Shown here piece by piece: positions 28,286-37,625 of a stretch of 37,625 bases of DNA (positions are counted from its first letter, which is position 1; each line of letters begins with the position of its first letter). A program made the position numbers and the translations under genes. Source of the stretch: Candidatus Blautia merdipullorum (GTDB taxonomy: Bacteria > Bacillota > Clostridia > Lachnospirales > Lachnospiraceae); the NCBI GenBank assembly GCA_019118685.1, contig DWYL01000215.1, positions 1-37,625 of the forward strand, given 5' to 3'. The notes under the pieces were generated by a model. It saw only the letters and a list, made by a program, of their open reading frames with translations. It was not told the DNA's origin and did not search any database.

Positions 28286-29935
28286 ATGGCAGATTTTAAG
28301 AAAAGCGTTGTGTATCAGATATATCCCAAGTCCTTTTATGACAGTAACGGAGACGGACTGGGAGATTTAAGAGGTGTAATAGAAAAGCTGGATTATATAA
28401 AGGAACTGGGTGTGGACTACATCTGGATGACGCCGTTTTTTGTATCTCCTCAGAAAGACAATGGATATGACGTAGAGGATTACTATAACATTGATCCCAG
28501 ATACGGCACCATGGAAGACGTAGAAGAGCTGTCACGGGAAGCCGAAAAAAGGGGTATCCGCCTGATGTTTGACATGGTGTTCAACCATACCTCTGACAGG
28601 AATCAGTGGTTCCAGAAAGCTCTGGCAGGAGATCCCAAGTACAAAGATTTCTATATCTTTAAAAAAGGACCAAAGCCGGGAGTTCCTCCAACCAACTGGG
28701 AGAGCAAGTTCGGCGGAAATGCCTGGGAATATGTAGAGAAGTTTGACGAGTATTACCTTCATCTTTTTGATGTATCTCAGCCTGACCTGAACTGGGACAA
28801 CCCGGAAGTAAGAAAAGAAGTCCAGAATGTGATTAAATTCTGGATGGGAAAAGGGATCAAGGGCTTCCGTTTTGATGTGGTAAACCTGATCAGTAAGGGA
28901 GAATTTGAAAACGATTACGAAGGGGACGGCAGAAGGTTTTATACCGACGGTCCCAATATCCATAAGTATCTCCGGGAACTGAACGAAGCCACTTTCGGAA
29001 CAGACGCAGAGATCATCACCGTGGGAGAGATGTCCAGTACCACCATGGAAAACTGTTATCAGTATGCAAACGAGGACGGTAAAGAATTGTCCATGGTTTT
29101 CAGCTTCCACCATCTGAAGGTTGACTTTATGGGAAATGAGAAGTGGGTCATTGTTCCCTTCGATTTCCAGAAGCTGAAAAAAATCCTCTTTGACTGGCAG
29201 GTGAACATGGGAAAACACCATGCCTGGAATGCTGTATTCTGGTGCAACCATGATCAGCCGAGAGTGGTTTCCAGATTTGGAAATGTGGAAAAATACTGGA
29301 AAGAATCTGCCAAAATGTTGGGAACTGTGATCCACTGCCTCAGAGGAACTCCTTATATTTACCAGGGGGAGGAACTGGGAATGACCAACGCCGGATTCAC
29401 AGATATTTCTCAGTATAAAGATGTGGAGAGCCTGAATCATTTCCGGATTCTTCAGGAGAAGGGCTTGACGGAGGAAAATGCTTATCAGATCCTTCAGATC
29501 CATTCCAGAGACAACAGCCGGACCCCGATGCAGTGGACCAGCGGAGAAAACGGCGGATTCACCACAGGAGAACCCTGGATCCAGGTAAATAAGAATTGCT
29601 CCTATATTAATGCGGAGGCAGAGCTTCAGGACGAAGACTCTATTTTCCATTACTACCGGAAACTGATCGAACTAAGGAAAAAGTATGATGTGATCGCTTA
29701 TGGAGATCTGAAGCCTTTAGATGAGAAAAATCCTTCCGTTTTTGCTTACGAGAGAGAATATCAGGGAGAGAAGATGCTGGTGATCTGCAACTTCTACGGC
29801 AAGAATACAACATGGGATTCAGAGACAGAGCTGGGAGAGTACCAGTGCGTTCTGAGCAATTATGAAGAGCACAGCATAGTGGACAGCAGGATAGACCTAA
29901 AGCCTTATGAGGCAGTTGTGCTGTATAAGAAATAA
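28286..29935 (+). CDS. treC: GH13 alpha,alpha-phosphotrehalase (trehalose-6-phosphate hydrolase)
   Basis: KKSVVYQIYPKSFYDSNGDGLGDLRGV; GFRFDVVNLISK; NHDQPRVVSRFG; gene context with PTS and TreR. Confidence 0.92.
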   Translation: MADFKKSVVYQIYPKSFYDSNGDGLGDLRGVIEKLDYIKELGVDYIWMTPFFVSPQKDNGYDVEDYYNIDPRYGTMEDVEELSREAEKRGIRLMFDMVFNHTSDRNQWFQKALAGDPKYKDFYIFKKGPKPGVPPTNWESKFGGNAWEYVEKFDEYYLHLFDVSQPDLNWDNPEVRKEVQNVIKFWMGKGIKGFRFDVVNLISKGEFENDYEGDGRRFYTDGPNIHKYLRELNEATFGTDAEIITVGEMSSTTMENCYQYANEDGKELSMVFSFHHLKVDFMGNEKWVIVPFDFQKLKKILFDWQVNMGKHHAWNAVFWCNHDQPRVVSRFGNVEKYWKESAKMLGTVIHCLRGTPYIYQGEELGMTNAGFTDISQYKDVESLNHFRILQEKGLTEENAYQILQIHSRDNSRTPMQWTSGENGGFTTGEPWIQVNKNCSYINAEAELQDEDSIFHYYRKLIELRKKYDVIAYGDLKPLDEKNPSVFAYEREYQGEKMLVICNFYGKNTTWDSETELGEYQCVLSNYEEHSIVDSRIDLKPYEAVVLYKK

Positions 29936-29943
29936 AAATTTAA

Positions 29944-29975
29944 GAGAAAGAGGTGCGACAGCCTCTTTCTCTTCT
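29944..29975 (+). terminator. Rho-independent terminator after treC
   Basis: GAGAAAGAGG-tgcgacag-CCTCTTTCTC followed by T-rich tract. Confidence 0.88.
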
Positions 29976-29982
29976 TTTACCC

Positions 29983-30004
29983 TTTGTGTAAAATTTGTGT
30001 AAAA
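29983..30004. promoter_or_regulatory. Tandem 11-bp repeat (TTTGTGTAAAA x2), candidate Pho box
   Basis: Exact tandem repeat; complementary strand reads TTTACA-N5-TTTACA; ~100 bp upstream of phosphate transporter gene. Confidence 0.5.
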
Positions 30005-30107
30005 TCAAAGAAATAATTCTTGAATTAATTCTTTATAACGGGTATAAATGTAACTGTACGGTTAAATTAAAGTGAAAAATATGTGAAAGTACTAATGGAG
30101 GAGAAAA

Positions 30108-31754
30108 GTGAAGATTACAGATTTTTTCAGTCTTTTAGGAGGACTGGCCTTGTTCCTTTACGGTATGCAGATGATGAGCAACGGCCTGGAGGCTGCTGCC
30201 GGAAACAAAATGAAACAGATCCTGGAAAAGCTGACAGCCAACCGCATTCTGGGAGTCCTGGTGGGAGCCGGGATCACAGCAGTTATCCAGTCCTCATCTG
30301 CTACCACAGTTATGGTGGTAGGCTTTGTTAATTCAGGTATGATGACTCTGCAGCAGGCAGTATGGATCATCATGGGAGCCAATATCGGTACCACTATTAC
30401 CGGACAGCTGATCGCCCTTGACGTAGGAGCTGTGGCGCCTCTTCTGGCATTTTTGGGAGTGGCCCTGGTAGTATTTATTAAGAAACAAAAGGTTCATCAT
30501 TACGGCTTGATCCTTGCTGGATTGGGTATCTTGTTTGTAGGTATGGATATGATGAGTGCGGCAATGATGCCGTTGAGAGATTCCGAAGCCTTTATTGCCC
30601 TGCTGACCCAGTTTTCTAATCCTATTCTGGGAATTCTTGCCGGCGCGGTATTTACTGCGATCATTCAGTCTTCCTCTGCTTCTGTAGGTATTCTTCAGGC
30701 ATTGGCTTCCAGCGGACTGATCGGACTGGGAAATGCGGTGTTTGTACTGTTCGGACAAAACATTGGTACTTGTATCACGGCCATTCTGGCGGCGATTGGG
30801 ACCAGCAGGAACGCTAAACGCACGACAATCATTCATCTGATGTTTAACCTTATTGGCACAACGATTTTTACTATTGTCTGTATACTGACTCCTCTGACAG
30901 AGGTGGTAGAGGCATTTACTCCTGATAATGTGGCAGCTCAGATCGCAAATATGCACACATTATTTAATGTTGTGACAACCTTGCTGCTGCTTCCTTTCGG
31001 CACATACCTGGCGAAGCTGGCTACAAAGATTCTTCCAGAAAAGAAAGACGAAAATGCAGATGTTATGCATATGGAGTTTATCCGTCCTATGGAAACTAAG
31101 AGGGATACGCAAATAGGGCTTTCCGCTATTGCCGTTACAAGCATTCGTAAAGAAATCCACAGGATGATGACCATGGCAAAAGAAAACGTGGATATGAGCT
31201 TTGAGGCAGTAAAAGAAGGAAAAACTACGCTGCTGGAGGAAGTCAGGGAGAGAGAAGAGTATATTGATTTCCTGAATAAGGAGATTTCAAAGTATATCTC
31301 TAAGACACTGGTAAATGAAAGCAATCCCAGAGATTCCAGATACATTAGCGCACTATTTAAAGTATGCGGGAATGTGGAGCGTATCGGTGATCATGCTATG
31401 AATATCTGCGAGTATACCAAGACTATCGAGCGCCAGAAAATTTCTTTTTCTTCCGAGGTAAAGAGAGAGATCGATGAGATGAAGAAAATCTGCGATCAGG
31501 CAATCAATTATCTTTCAGAAATCGGACAGGAACCGGGACAGAAAGAAGATATCAAGGTAATCGAGGATATTGAACAGAAGATCGATGATATGACAGAAGA
31601 CTATCGTCAGAAACAGCTGGAGCGTATGCAGAAAGGCACTTGCTCAGAAGAAGGCTGTATCATCTATTCCGAAATGCTCACAGACTTTGAACGTATCGGC
31701 GACCATATCCTGAATATCGGGCAGGAAATGGGAAGAGGAAAAGTGAGCGCATAG
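30108..31754 (+). CDS. Na/Pi cotransporter family protein with C-terminal PhoU-like domain (GTG start)
   Basis: QSSSATTVMVVGFVNSG and QSSSASVGILQALASSG repeats, GANIGTTIT/GQNIGTCIT; C-terminal PhoU-like helices with ERIGDH motifs. Confidence 0.94.
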   Translation: MKITDFFSLLGGLALFLYGMQMMSNGLEAAAGNKMKQILEKLTANRILGVLVGAGITAVIQSSSATTVMVVGFVNSGMMTLQQAVWIIMGANIGTTITGQLIALDVGAVAPLLAFLGVALVVFIKKQKVHHYGLILAGLGILFVGMDMMSAAMMPLRDSEAFIALLTQFSNPILGILAGAVFTAIIQSSSASVGILQALASSGLIGLGNAVFVLFGQNIGTCITAILAAIGTSRNAKRTTIIHLMFNLIGTTIFTIVCILTPLTEVVEAFTPDNVAAQIANMHTLFNVVTTLLLLPFGTYLAKLATKILPEKKDENADVMHMEFIRPMETKRDTQIGLSAIAVTSIRKEIHRMMTMAKENVDMSFEAVKEGKTTLLEEVREREEYIDFLNKEISKYISKTLVNESNPRDSRYISALFKVCGNVERIGDHAMNICEYTKTIERQKISFSSEVKREIDEMKKICDQAINYLSEIGQEPGQKEDIKVIEDIEQKIDDMTEDYRQKQLERMQKGTCSEEGCIIYSEMLTDFERIGDHILNIGQEMGRGKVSA

Positions 31755-31777
31755 TCTGATAAAAATACAGAAGGATA

Positions 31778-31823
31778 CAGGGCTTTTACAATGGCGGAAG
31801 AAAAACGCTGAGTAAAAGCCCTG
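31778..31823 (+). terminator. Rho-independent terminator after Na/Pi cotransporter gene
   Basis: CAGGGCTTTTAC...GTAAAAGCCCTG followed by TCTTTTG. Confidence 0.85.
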
Positions 31824-31919
31824 TCTTTTGTTAATTCATTGTAAAAAAGCTTTGCAAAAAAACAGGCCTCTGTTATGATTAGATTTGTATGTTACGAAAG
31901 AAGAGAGAGGAGAAGAACT

Positions 31920-33272
31920 TTGAATTATACTTGGGATGATCTCTTTTGGATCTTTATTGTGTACTCTTTTATCGGATGGTGTGCGGGAGTGACCGCTAAT
32001 GCTCTCAGAAGAAAGCGCTTTATTAATACTGGATTCCTGAATCTGCCCATCTGCCCTGTCTATGGAGTGATCGGCGTAGCTTACTGTATTTTCCTTACGG
32101 AATTAAAGGAAGAAGTGTTTTTCCTGTTCCTAGGCGGCGCGGTAGTCGCCTTCCTGCTGATCGTTGTGACAGGAGTTATCCTGGAAAAAGTATTCAACCG
32201 AAAGTGGTGGGACTACAGCCAGGCCAGATTTCAGTTTCAGGGATATCTGAACTTTGTCCACCTGCTATTTTTCGGTGCTGCGGCTGTTTTGTGTATTTGG
32301 TTCGCAAACCCGCTGCTGCTGGACATGGTCCATATGCTTCCGGACAAGGTGGAGATGGCTTTGGAAATCTGTCTGGGAATTCTGGTGCTGACAGATGTAG
32401 TATTTTGTGTGGCCACAGTGACTCAGATGCACCGTTCCGCGGCCCAGGCTGTATTTTTTGACTATGTTCAGAACTTTACAGAGGATTTCGGAAATGCCCT
32501 TACAAGAAGAGTCCAGAAACGTATGACAAAGGCTTATCCTAATATCCAGCTGGGAAAGATCCTGGAAGTGCTGAAGCCAAAGGAGAAGGCTACAGTCTTT
32601 GCTCAGGGATGCAGCTTTTATAAGCTGGTCTGGATGTTTATCATCGGCGCTGTGGGAGGAGTCGTGGTAGAGACCATTTTCTGCAGGTTTTCCATGGGAG
32701 AATGGATGAGCAGGAGCAGCTTTGTCTGGGGCCCCTTCAGTATTGTCTGGGGATTTGGCTGCAGCTTTCTCACTGCCTTGCTGTATCGTTACCGTGACAG
32801 AAGCGATCGGTATATTTTTCTTTACGGAACCATTTTAGGCGGCTTTTATGAATATGCCTGCAGCGTACTTTCCGAGAGAATCTTCGGGACTGTTTTCTGG
32901 GATTACAGTGAGATTCCCTTTAACCTGGGAGGAAGGATCAACCTTCTCTACTGTTTTTTCTGGGGGATCGCCGCGGTAGTCTGGATCAAGATCCTGTATC
33001 CCAGATTTTCTGACTGGATTGAAAAGATTCCCATGAAGCCCGGAAAGATCATTACCTGGTGTGCAGTGATTTTCCTTACTGTGGATATGGTGATGTCAGC
33101 CCTTGCCCTTTATCGCTACAACGGCAGGCTGACAGATCCGGAACCGGACAATGCCCTTGAAACATTTCTGGATCAGCATTTTGACGATCAGAGAATGGAA
33201 AAAGTTTATCCAAACGCAAAAGTACAGGGAGAGGACGGAACATGGGAAAAAATGAATGAATTGAACCCATGA
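31920..33272 (+). CDS. Polytopic membrane protein of the 'putative ABC transporter permease' CmpB-like family (PF06541), with two internal copies; TTG start
   Basis: Repeat 1 FIVYSFIGWCAGVTANALRRKRFINTGFLNLPICPVYG..WWDYSQARFQFQGYLNFVHLLFFG; repeat 2 FIIGAVGGVVVETIFCRF..SSFVWGPFSIVWG..FWDYSEIPFNLGGRINLLYCFFWG; RBS before TTG 31920. Confidence 0.8.
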   Translation: MNYTWDDLFWIFIVYSFIGWCAGVTANALRRKRFINTGFLNLPICPVYGVIGVAYCIFLTELKEEVFFLFLGGAVVAFLLIVVTGVILEKVFNRKWWDYSQARFQFQGYLNFVHLLFFGAAAVLCIWFANPLLLDMVHMLPDKVEMALEICLGILVLTDVVFCVATVTQMHRSAAQAVFFDYVQNFTEDFGNALTRRVQKRMTKAYPNIQLGKILEVLKPKEKATVFAQGCSFYKLVWMFIIGAVGGVVVETIFCRFSMGEWMSRSSFVWGPFSIVWGFGCSFLTALLYRYRDRSDRYIFLYGTILGGFYEYACSVLSERIFGTVFWDYSEIPFNLGGRINLLYCFFWGIAAVVWIKILYPRFSDWIEKIPMKPGKIITWCAVIFLTVDMVMSALALYRYNGRLTDPEPDNALETFLDQHFDDQRMEKVYPNAKVQGEDGTWEKMNELNP

Positions 33273-33339
33273 ATCTTTGTATGATCTGTGATATAAAAGG
33301 AAATGTATGAATGCAAATAGAAGAAAGGCGGGATGATAT

Positions 33340-33858
33340 ATGAAAAAATTGCTGGTAGTAGTGGATATGCAGAAAGACTTTATTGATGGGGTCCTGGGAA
33401 CGGCGGAAGCTGTAAAAATTGTGGAACCGGCGGCTGCAAAGATCAGGGAGGCTAAAGAACAGGGCGAAGATATTATCTTTACAAAAGACACCCATCATAA
33501 GGATTATCTTATGATCCAGGAGGGAAGAAAACTTCCTGTGCCTCACTGTGTGAAAGGAACTCGTGGATGGGAACTGGATGACAGGATCGGGGAACTGGCC
33601 CGGGGCTGCAGGATCCTGGAAAAACCTTCTTTTGGAAGCATGGAGCTGGCTGCGCTGGCACAGCAGGAAAATTATGAAGAGATTGAACTGATCGGATTGT
33701 GTACGGATATCTGTGTGATCTCTAATGCTATGCTTTTAAAAGCTGCCTTGCCGGAAGCAGTGATCAAAGTAGATCCTTTCTGCTGTGCAGGAGTTACTCC
33801 GGAGAGCCATAAAAATGCTCTGGAGGCTATGAGAACCTGCCAGATAGAGTTGTCCTAG
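33340..33858 (+). CDS. Cysteine hydrolase (isochorismatase/nicotinamidase superfamily)
   Basis: LLVVVDMQKDFIDG (catalytic D), K in EKPSFGS, IELIGLCTDICVISNAMLLKA (catalytic C). Confidence 0.93.
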   Translation: MKKLLVVVDMQKDFIDGVLGTAEAVKIVEPAAAKIREAKEQGEDIIFTKDTHHKDYLMIQEGRKLPVPHCVKGTRGWELDDRIGELARGCRILEKPSFGSMELAALAQQENYEEIELIGLCTDICVISNAMLLKAALPEAVIKVDPFCCAGVTPESHKNALEAMRTCQIELS

Positions 33859-33865
33859 AAAACGA

Positions 33866-34013
33866 GAGGCTGTCCCATTAATCAAAATCGAGAATATTTA
33901 TACATTTTATTGCTCAGTCTGCGCAGCTTTGAGCCTATGGTCTCAAAGCTTGCTTGACAAATTCGCATAAAATGTATAAATATTCCTGACATATGATTAA
34001 TTGCGACAGCCTC
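33866..34013. repeat. ~148-bp palindromic MITE-like element between convergent genes
   Basis: Arms GAGGCTGTC..ATTAATCA..GAATATTTATACATTTTAT / ATAAAATGTATAAATATTC..TGATTAAT..GACAGCCTC; centre AGCTTTGAG-cctatggt-CTCAAAGCT. Confidence 0.85.
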
Positions 34014-36349
34014 TATGGTTTTAGAAAAGTAATTTCCGCGGTGAAAAGATCAGCGTCTGTGAAGATTTCCAGCCTTCCGCCCTGAAGCTCTGTAAAACTT
34101 TTAGCAATAGCCAGGCCAAGACCGCTGCCTTCTGTATTTCTGGAAGTATCTCCTCTGACAAACCGTTCCGTGATTTCGCTGGGATTGAAAGTCAGTTCGG
34201 TAGCTGAGATATTTTTCATTGAAATTTTTACATGATTTTCAGTATTTTCCATAGTGATATACACTCTGGTATGAGGCATGGCATATTTTGTGATATTTAT
34301 TAACAGGTTTTCGAATATCCGGTAGGTGCGCTGGGAATCCAGGGAAAGGATCACCTTTTCCTCCGGGAGCTGCCAGCGGAAATACAGATCTGTGGCATCA
34401 ATTTTATCCTGGAGTTCCAGTTTCACCTGGCGCAGCAGGCTGACAATGTCAACATCCATTATATTCAGCTGCACGGTTTTGCTGGTAGCCTTGCTGATCT
34501 CAAATAGGTCTTCGATAAGTACCTTCAGACGGTTGGCTTTTTGATCCAGGATTTGAATGTATTTTCCCTGGTCTTCTCTGGAAAGTCCGGGGTCTTTCAA
34601 GAGATCCACATAGGTGATGATCGCCGTAAGAGGTGTCTTCAGGTCATGGGACACATTGGTGATCAGATCTGTCTTCATTTTTGTGCTTTTTACCTCTTCA
34701 TCCACAGCCCTTTGGAAACCGGTGCGGATCTTGTCGATCTCTTCACGGAAGGGTTCAAAGACACCCAGATCATCAGGGATCGTCCCGTTTAAATTTCCCT
34801 GGGCCAGCTCATTGGTAGCCTGAAGGAGGAGCTGATACTGATCCTGGATATTACGCACATATCTGCGCAGAAGGAAGAACAAAATGACCGAGTAAATAAT
34901 CAGGGCAGCCAGTCCCCAGTACCATAGAAGGCTGATGAAGCCCAGTATGATGAAATTTATCAGAACAAGCTTTAAAAGCACCCGGGAAGCATTATCCCGA
35001 AGATCTATATGGAGAAGTCCCTGATAGATCCGTTTCGCCCATTTTACCATCCATGGCCAGATCCGGTAGGTAAGCACCCGTCTGCGGAGATATTCTCTGG
35101 GACCCATGACAAAAATATGCCGGAAACAGGCAGCAGTCCAGTAGCAGACCGCAAAGATCAGCACCCAGCCCAGAAGCCCCCAGAGATACTGGATAACAGT
35201 AGCAGCGCCTTCATGAAGACCTATACTCACAAGCACACTCCGGATAGACTGATGATCCAGAGTACTGGGATCTGCCGTTACACTGACTCCAAGGCTGACT
35301 ATACACAGAGAGATCAGGCATACCGGTTCAAAGGGATAAGAGAAGATTTTCTCATTTCCTGTCTCTAAAACCTTTACAAAGGGAAGAAGAAGGGCTGCCG
35401 CAGCCACAAATCCCACAAAGGTCATAAACAGCACAAGGAGATCTCCTGCAGCATCATAAGTATCGCCTGCGTATAAAATAGAGGGATCATAGTCTGAAAA
35501 AGATTCCAGAGCTGTTTTTGTCATGGCGAAGCAATAGATCCTGTTCTGAGGAGGCTGAAAAGTTTCCGAAAAAGAAAAAGAATAGTACTCCCTGAGGGAA
35601 TCTGCAGGATCATTTCTTGCAATTTCATTTAAAGCCTGGGAAGCATTATCCTTCTCATGGGTAAGGAAAGTAGTAGATTCAATATTTCCTTTCGCACCGT
35701 ATTCGATCACTGCCACAAAGGCATAACCGCTGCTGGAGTCCAGCACAGAGTTTGTCTGGATATTGTCCAGAGACTCATAAAGGGAATCCTGACTATCTGC
35801 CAGAGACTGGTTGGAATCCAGTGTGCTTCCGGTTTCATCCAGCACTTCATATTCGATAAAGGAACGGATCTCGGAAAATTTCGTATTCCAGTTATTATAC
35901 ATAGTTTGAAAATCATCGGAAACCCCATAGAGATCCTCTTCGGGGGTTGCTTCTGCGGCGTCTTCTTCCGGGGAAGATTCTTCAGTGTCTGGACTTTGAG
36001 CAGCCCCATCCTCTGAAGAAGGTTCTTCGGAGTCGGTATCTTCTGAAGTCTCCTGATCAGAAGAATTCTGTTCCCTTTGTGTTTCCAGGGAAGTATCTCT
36101 TTGAAAAAAGATCTCAAAAGGAGTCAGGCTGCTTCCATGTTCCCTCTGGTATTCTTCTGCATAGAGGACGTAAGTATCCTTTACGAGCTGATCCATCAGA
36201 TCTGTATTGGAATAGGAGATCTGTCCGTTTTCTTTCTGCTGGCTGATGTAATGAGGCCGTATGAACATCATTGCCAGGGACGGCAGAAGGATGACCAGAG
36301 CGATGATCACAGCAGCCAGTTTATGATAGTTTTTCGATTTTATATCCAA
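34013..36349 (-). CDS. Membrane sensor histidine kinase with large acidic extracellular domain and several TMs (TTG start)
   Basis: HAMP-like region, H-box NVSHDLKTPLTAIITYVDLL, N/G boxes; overlaps upstream RR gene by 29 nt. Confidence 0.92.
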   Translation of the reverse strand: MDIKSKNYHKLAAVIIALVILLPSLAMMFIRPHYISQQKENGQISYSNTDLMDQLVKDTYVLYAEEYQREHGSSLTPFEIFFQRDTSLETQREQNSSDQETSEDTDSEEPSSEDGAAQSPDTEESSPEEDAAEATPEEDLYGVSDDFQTMYNNWNTKFSEIRSFIEYEVLDETGSTLDSNQSLADSQDSLYESLDNIQTNSVLDSSSGYAFVAVIEYGAKGNIESTTFLTHEKDNASQALNEIARNDPADSLREYYSFSFSETFQPPQNRIYCFAMTKTALESFSDYDPSILYAGDTYDAAGDLLVLFMTFVGFVAAAALLLPFVKVLETGNEKIFSYPFEPVCLISLCIVSLGVSVTADPSTLDHQSIRSVLVSIGLHEGAATVIQYLWGLLGWVLIFAVCYWTAACFRHIFVMGPREYLRRRVLTYRIWPWMVKWAKRIYQGLLHIDLRDNASRVLLKLVLINFIILGFISLLWYWGLAALIIYSVILFFLLRRYVRNIQDQYQLLLQATNELAQGNLNGTIPDDLGVFEPFREEIDKIRTGFQRAVDEEVKSTKMKTDLITNVSHDLKTPLTAIITYVDLLKDPGLSREDQGKYIQILDQKANRLKVLIEDLFEISKATSKTVQLNIMDVDIVSLLRQVKLELQDKIDATDLYFRWQLPEEKVILSLDSQRTYRIFENLLINITKYAMPHTRVYITMENTENHVKISMKNISATELTFNPSEITERFVRGDTSRNTEGSGLGLAIAKSFTELQGGRLEIFTDADLFTAEITFLKP

Positions 36350-37034
36350 CTCCCCACACCACCTTTAAATATTTTGGCTCTTTAGGGTTGATCTCGATTT
36401 TCTCCCGGATATTCCGGACGTGGACCATAACGGTTTCTGTATTCACTGCCCGTTCATTCCATACCCGTTCGTAAATTTCATCTGCCGAGAAAACCCTGCC
36501 AGGATTTTTTACAAGCAACAGAAGAATTTTAAATTCCATAGGAGTCATTTTAACAGGAGTGCTGTCCACACGTACCTCAAAAGTGCTTTCGTTAACTTCC
36601 AGCCCGCCTATGGCATAGACGGTATCGGTGTTTTTTTCCTCTTTTTCCTGGAGCTTTTCCATGAAACGGCGGTAGCGGCGCATCTGGGAATTCACTCTTG
36701 CCATCAACTCCATGGGAGTGAAAGGCTTTGTTACATAGTCATCGGCGCCGATATTCAGTCCCATGACTTTATCTACTTCTTCTGACTTGGCTGAGAGCAT
36801 GATGACAGGGAAATCGTGTTTTTCTCTGAGTTTCATGGTCATAGTGATCCCATCCATTCTTGGCATCATAATATCCACGATCGCCAGATGTATCTCTTCT
36901 TTTTCCAATACCTCCAGTCCTTCAACGCCGTCGGCGGCCATGAAGACCTGATAACCCTGGCTTTTCAGATAGATTCCCACACCCTCTCTGATATCTTTGT
37001 CGTCCTCCACGATTAAAATGTGATTCATTTCCAT
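36321..37034 (-). CDS. OmpR-family response regulator
   Basis: Receiver MNHILIVEDDKDIREG..LAIVDIMMPRMDG..KPF and winged helix ERVWNERAVNTETVMVHVRNIREKIE. Confidence 0.94.
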   Translation of the reverse strand: MEMNHILIVEDDKDIREGVGIYLKSQGYQVFMAADGVEGLEVLEKEEIHLAIVDIMMPRMDGITMTMKLREKHDFPVIMLSAKSEEVDKVMGLNIGADDYVTKPFTPMELMARVNSQMRRYRRFMEKLQEKEEKNTDTVYAIGGLEVNESTFEVRVDSTPVKMTPMEFKILLLLVKNPGRVFSADEIYERVWNERAVNTETVMVHVRNIREKIEINPKEPKYLKVVWGVGYKIEKLS

Positions 37035-37127
37035 GTTTGATTCTCCTGTCTTATGCTGTAAATATAGATTACAATATTAAAAGGTGACATGTGTAAAAAC
37101 GAAAGATTTTCTTAATAATTACAAATG

Positions 37128-37149
37128 AAAACCTGGATTTTCTGGTTTT
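37128..37149 (-). terminator. Weak terminator hairpin downstream of aroC
   Basis: On minus strand AAAACC-n10-GGTTTT immediately after the aroC stop. Confidence 0.45.
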
Positions 37150-37157
37150 TTATCCCA

Positions 37158-37625
37158 TTACAATAAGGGGGCAAAGAAATCTTTGATCCGGTCCATTCGT
37201 GTAGTCATAGATCCCAGCAGTGCGTCTAAGATCACAAGAGCTGCCATAGACTCCACTACCACTACCGCCCGGGGTACAATAATAGGATCATGGCGGCCTT
37301 TGATCCGGATCTCCATAGGCTCTCCCTTGCGGTTTATAGTTTTTTGAGGAGATGCAATAGATGGAGTAGGCTTAAAAGCGGCCCGGAAGACGATAGGGGC
37401 ACCGTCGCTGATGCCGCCGGTGATACCGCCGGAATGATTTGTGATTTTCACCGGCTTTCCCTGCTCATCCGCATCATAGCCGTCGTTGTTTTCAAGTCCT
37501 GTGGATCTGGCAGCGTCCATACCGGAGCCGATCTCAAAACCTTTTACTGCTCCAATAGAGAGGACGGCTTTTGCCAGGGCAGCATCCAGTTTGTCAAATA
37601 CCGGTTCTCCCAGACCGGCTGGAAC
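37158..37625 (-). CDS. aroC: Chorismate synthase, C-terminal part (truncated by window edge)
   Basis: Minus-strand frame open to window end: [71 protein letters not shown]. Confidence 0.96.
   Translation of the reverse strand, partial: VPAGLGEPVFDKLDAALAKAVLSIGAVKGFEIGSGMDAARSTGLENNDGYDADEQGKPVKITNHSGGITGGISDGAPIVFRAAFKPTPSIASPQKTINRKGEPMEIRIKGRHDPIIVPRAVVVVESMAALVILDALLGSMTTRMDRIKDFFAPLL

Noticed and set aside
28532-29650. 372-aa minus-strand ORF
   Set aside because: Antisense shadow of the treC coding sequence; no RBS or family signal.

Overview
This window looks like a chromosomal segment from a Gram-positive gut anaerobe, probably Lachnospiraceae-like judging from gene content and protein style (inference only). 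Reading left to right it contains: two small hypothetical genes; a REP-like repeat cluster; a BceAB-BceRS-type peptide-antibiotic detoxification module; an apparently 5'-truncated DUF2935 gene; a hydrolase/GNAT fusion; CYTH and DUF4317 genes; a three-module flavodiiron-rubredoxin-NAD(P)H oxidoreductase fusion; an ECF sigma/anti-sigma pair; a glycan locus (GH94 phosphorylase, YesL/DUF624, LplABC-type importer, GH42, GH29, SGNH esterase, truncated GH3); a trehalose operon (TreR/TreP/TreC); a Na/Pi cotransporter; a duplicated-domain CmpB-type membrane protein; a cysteine hydrolase; a second two-component system; and the 3' part of aroC running off the right edge. I see no CRISPR array, rRNA, tRNA, phage or transposase genes, and no convincing entirely new system. 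The most interesting signals are two deletion or truncation scars (DUF2935 against bceS; SGNH esterase against a GH3 C-terminus, where the esterase takes its stop codon from out-of-frame GH3 sequence), palindromic repeat elements that share a core between two distant copies, a possible Pho box upstream of the phosphate transporter gene, and a glycan locus whose enzyme set would suit fucosylated, acetylated xyloglucan-type oligosaccharides.
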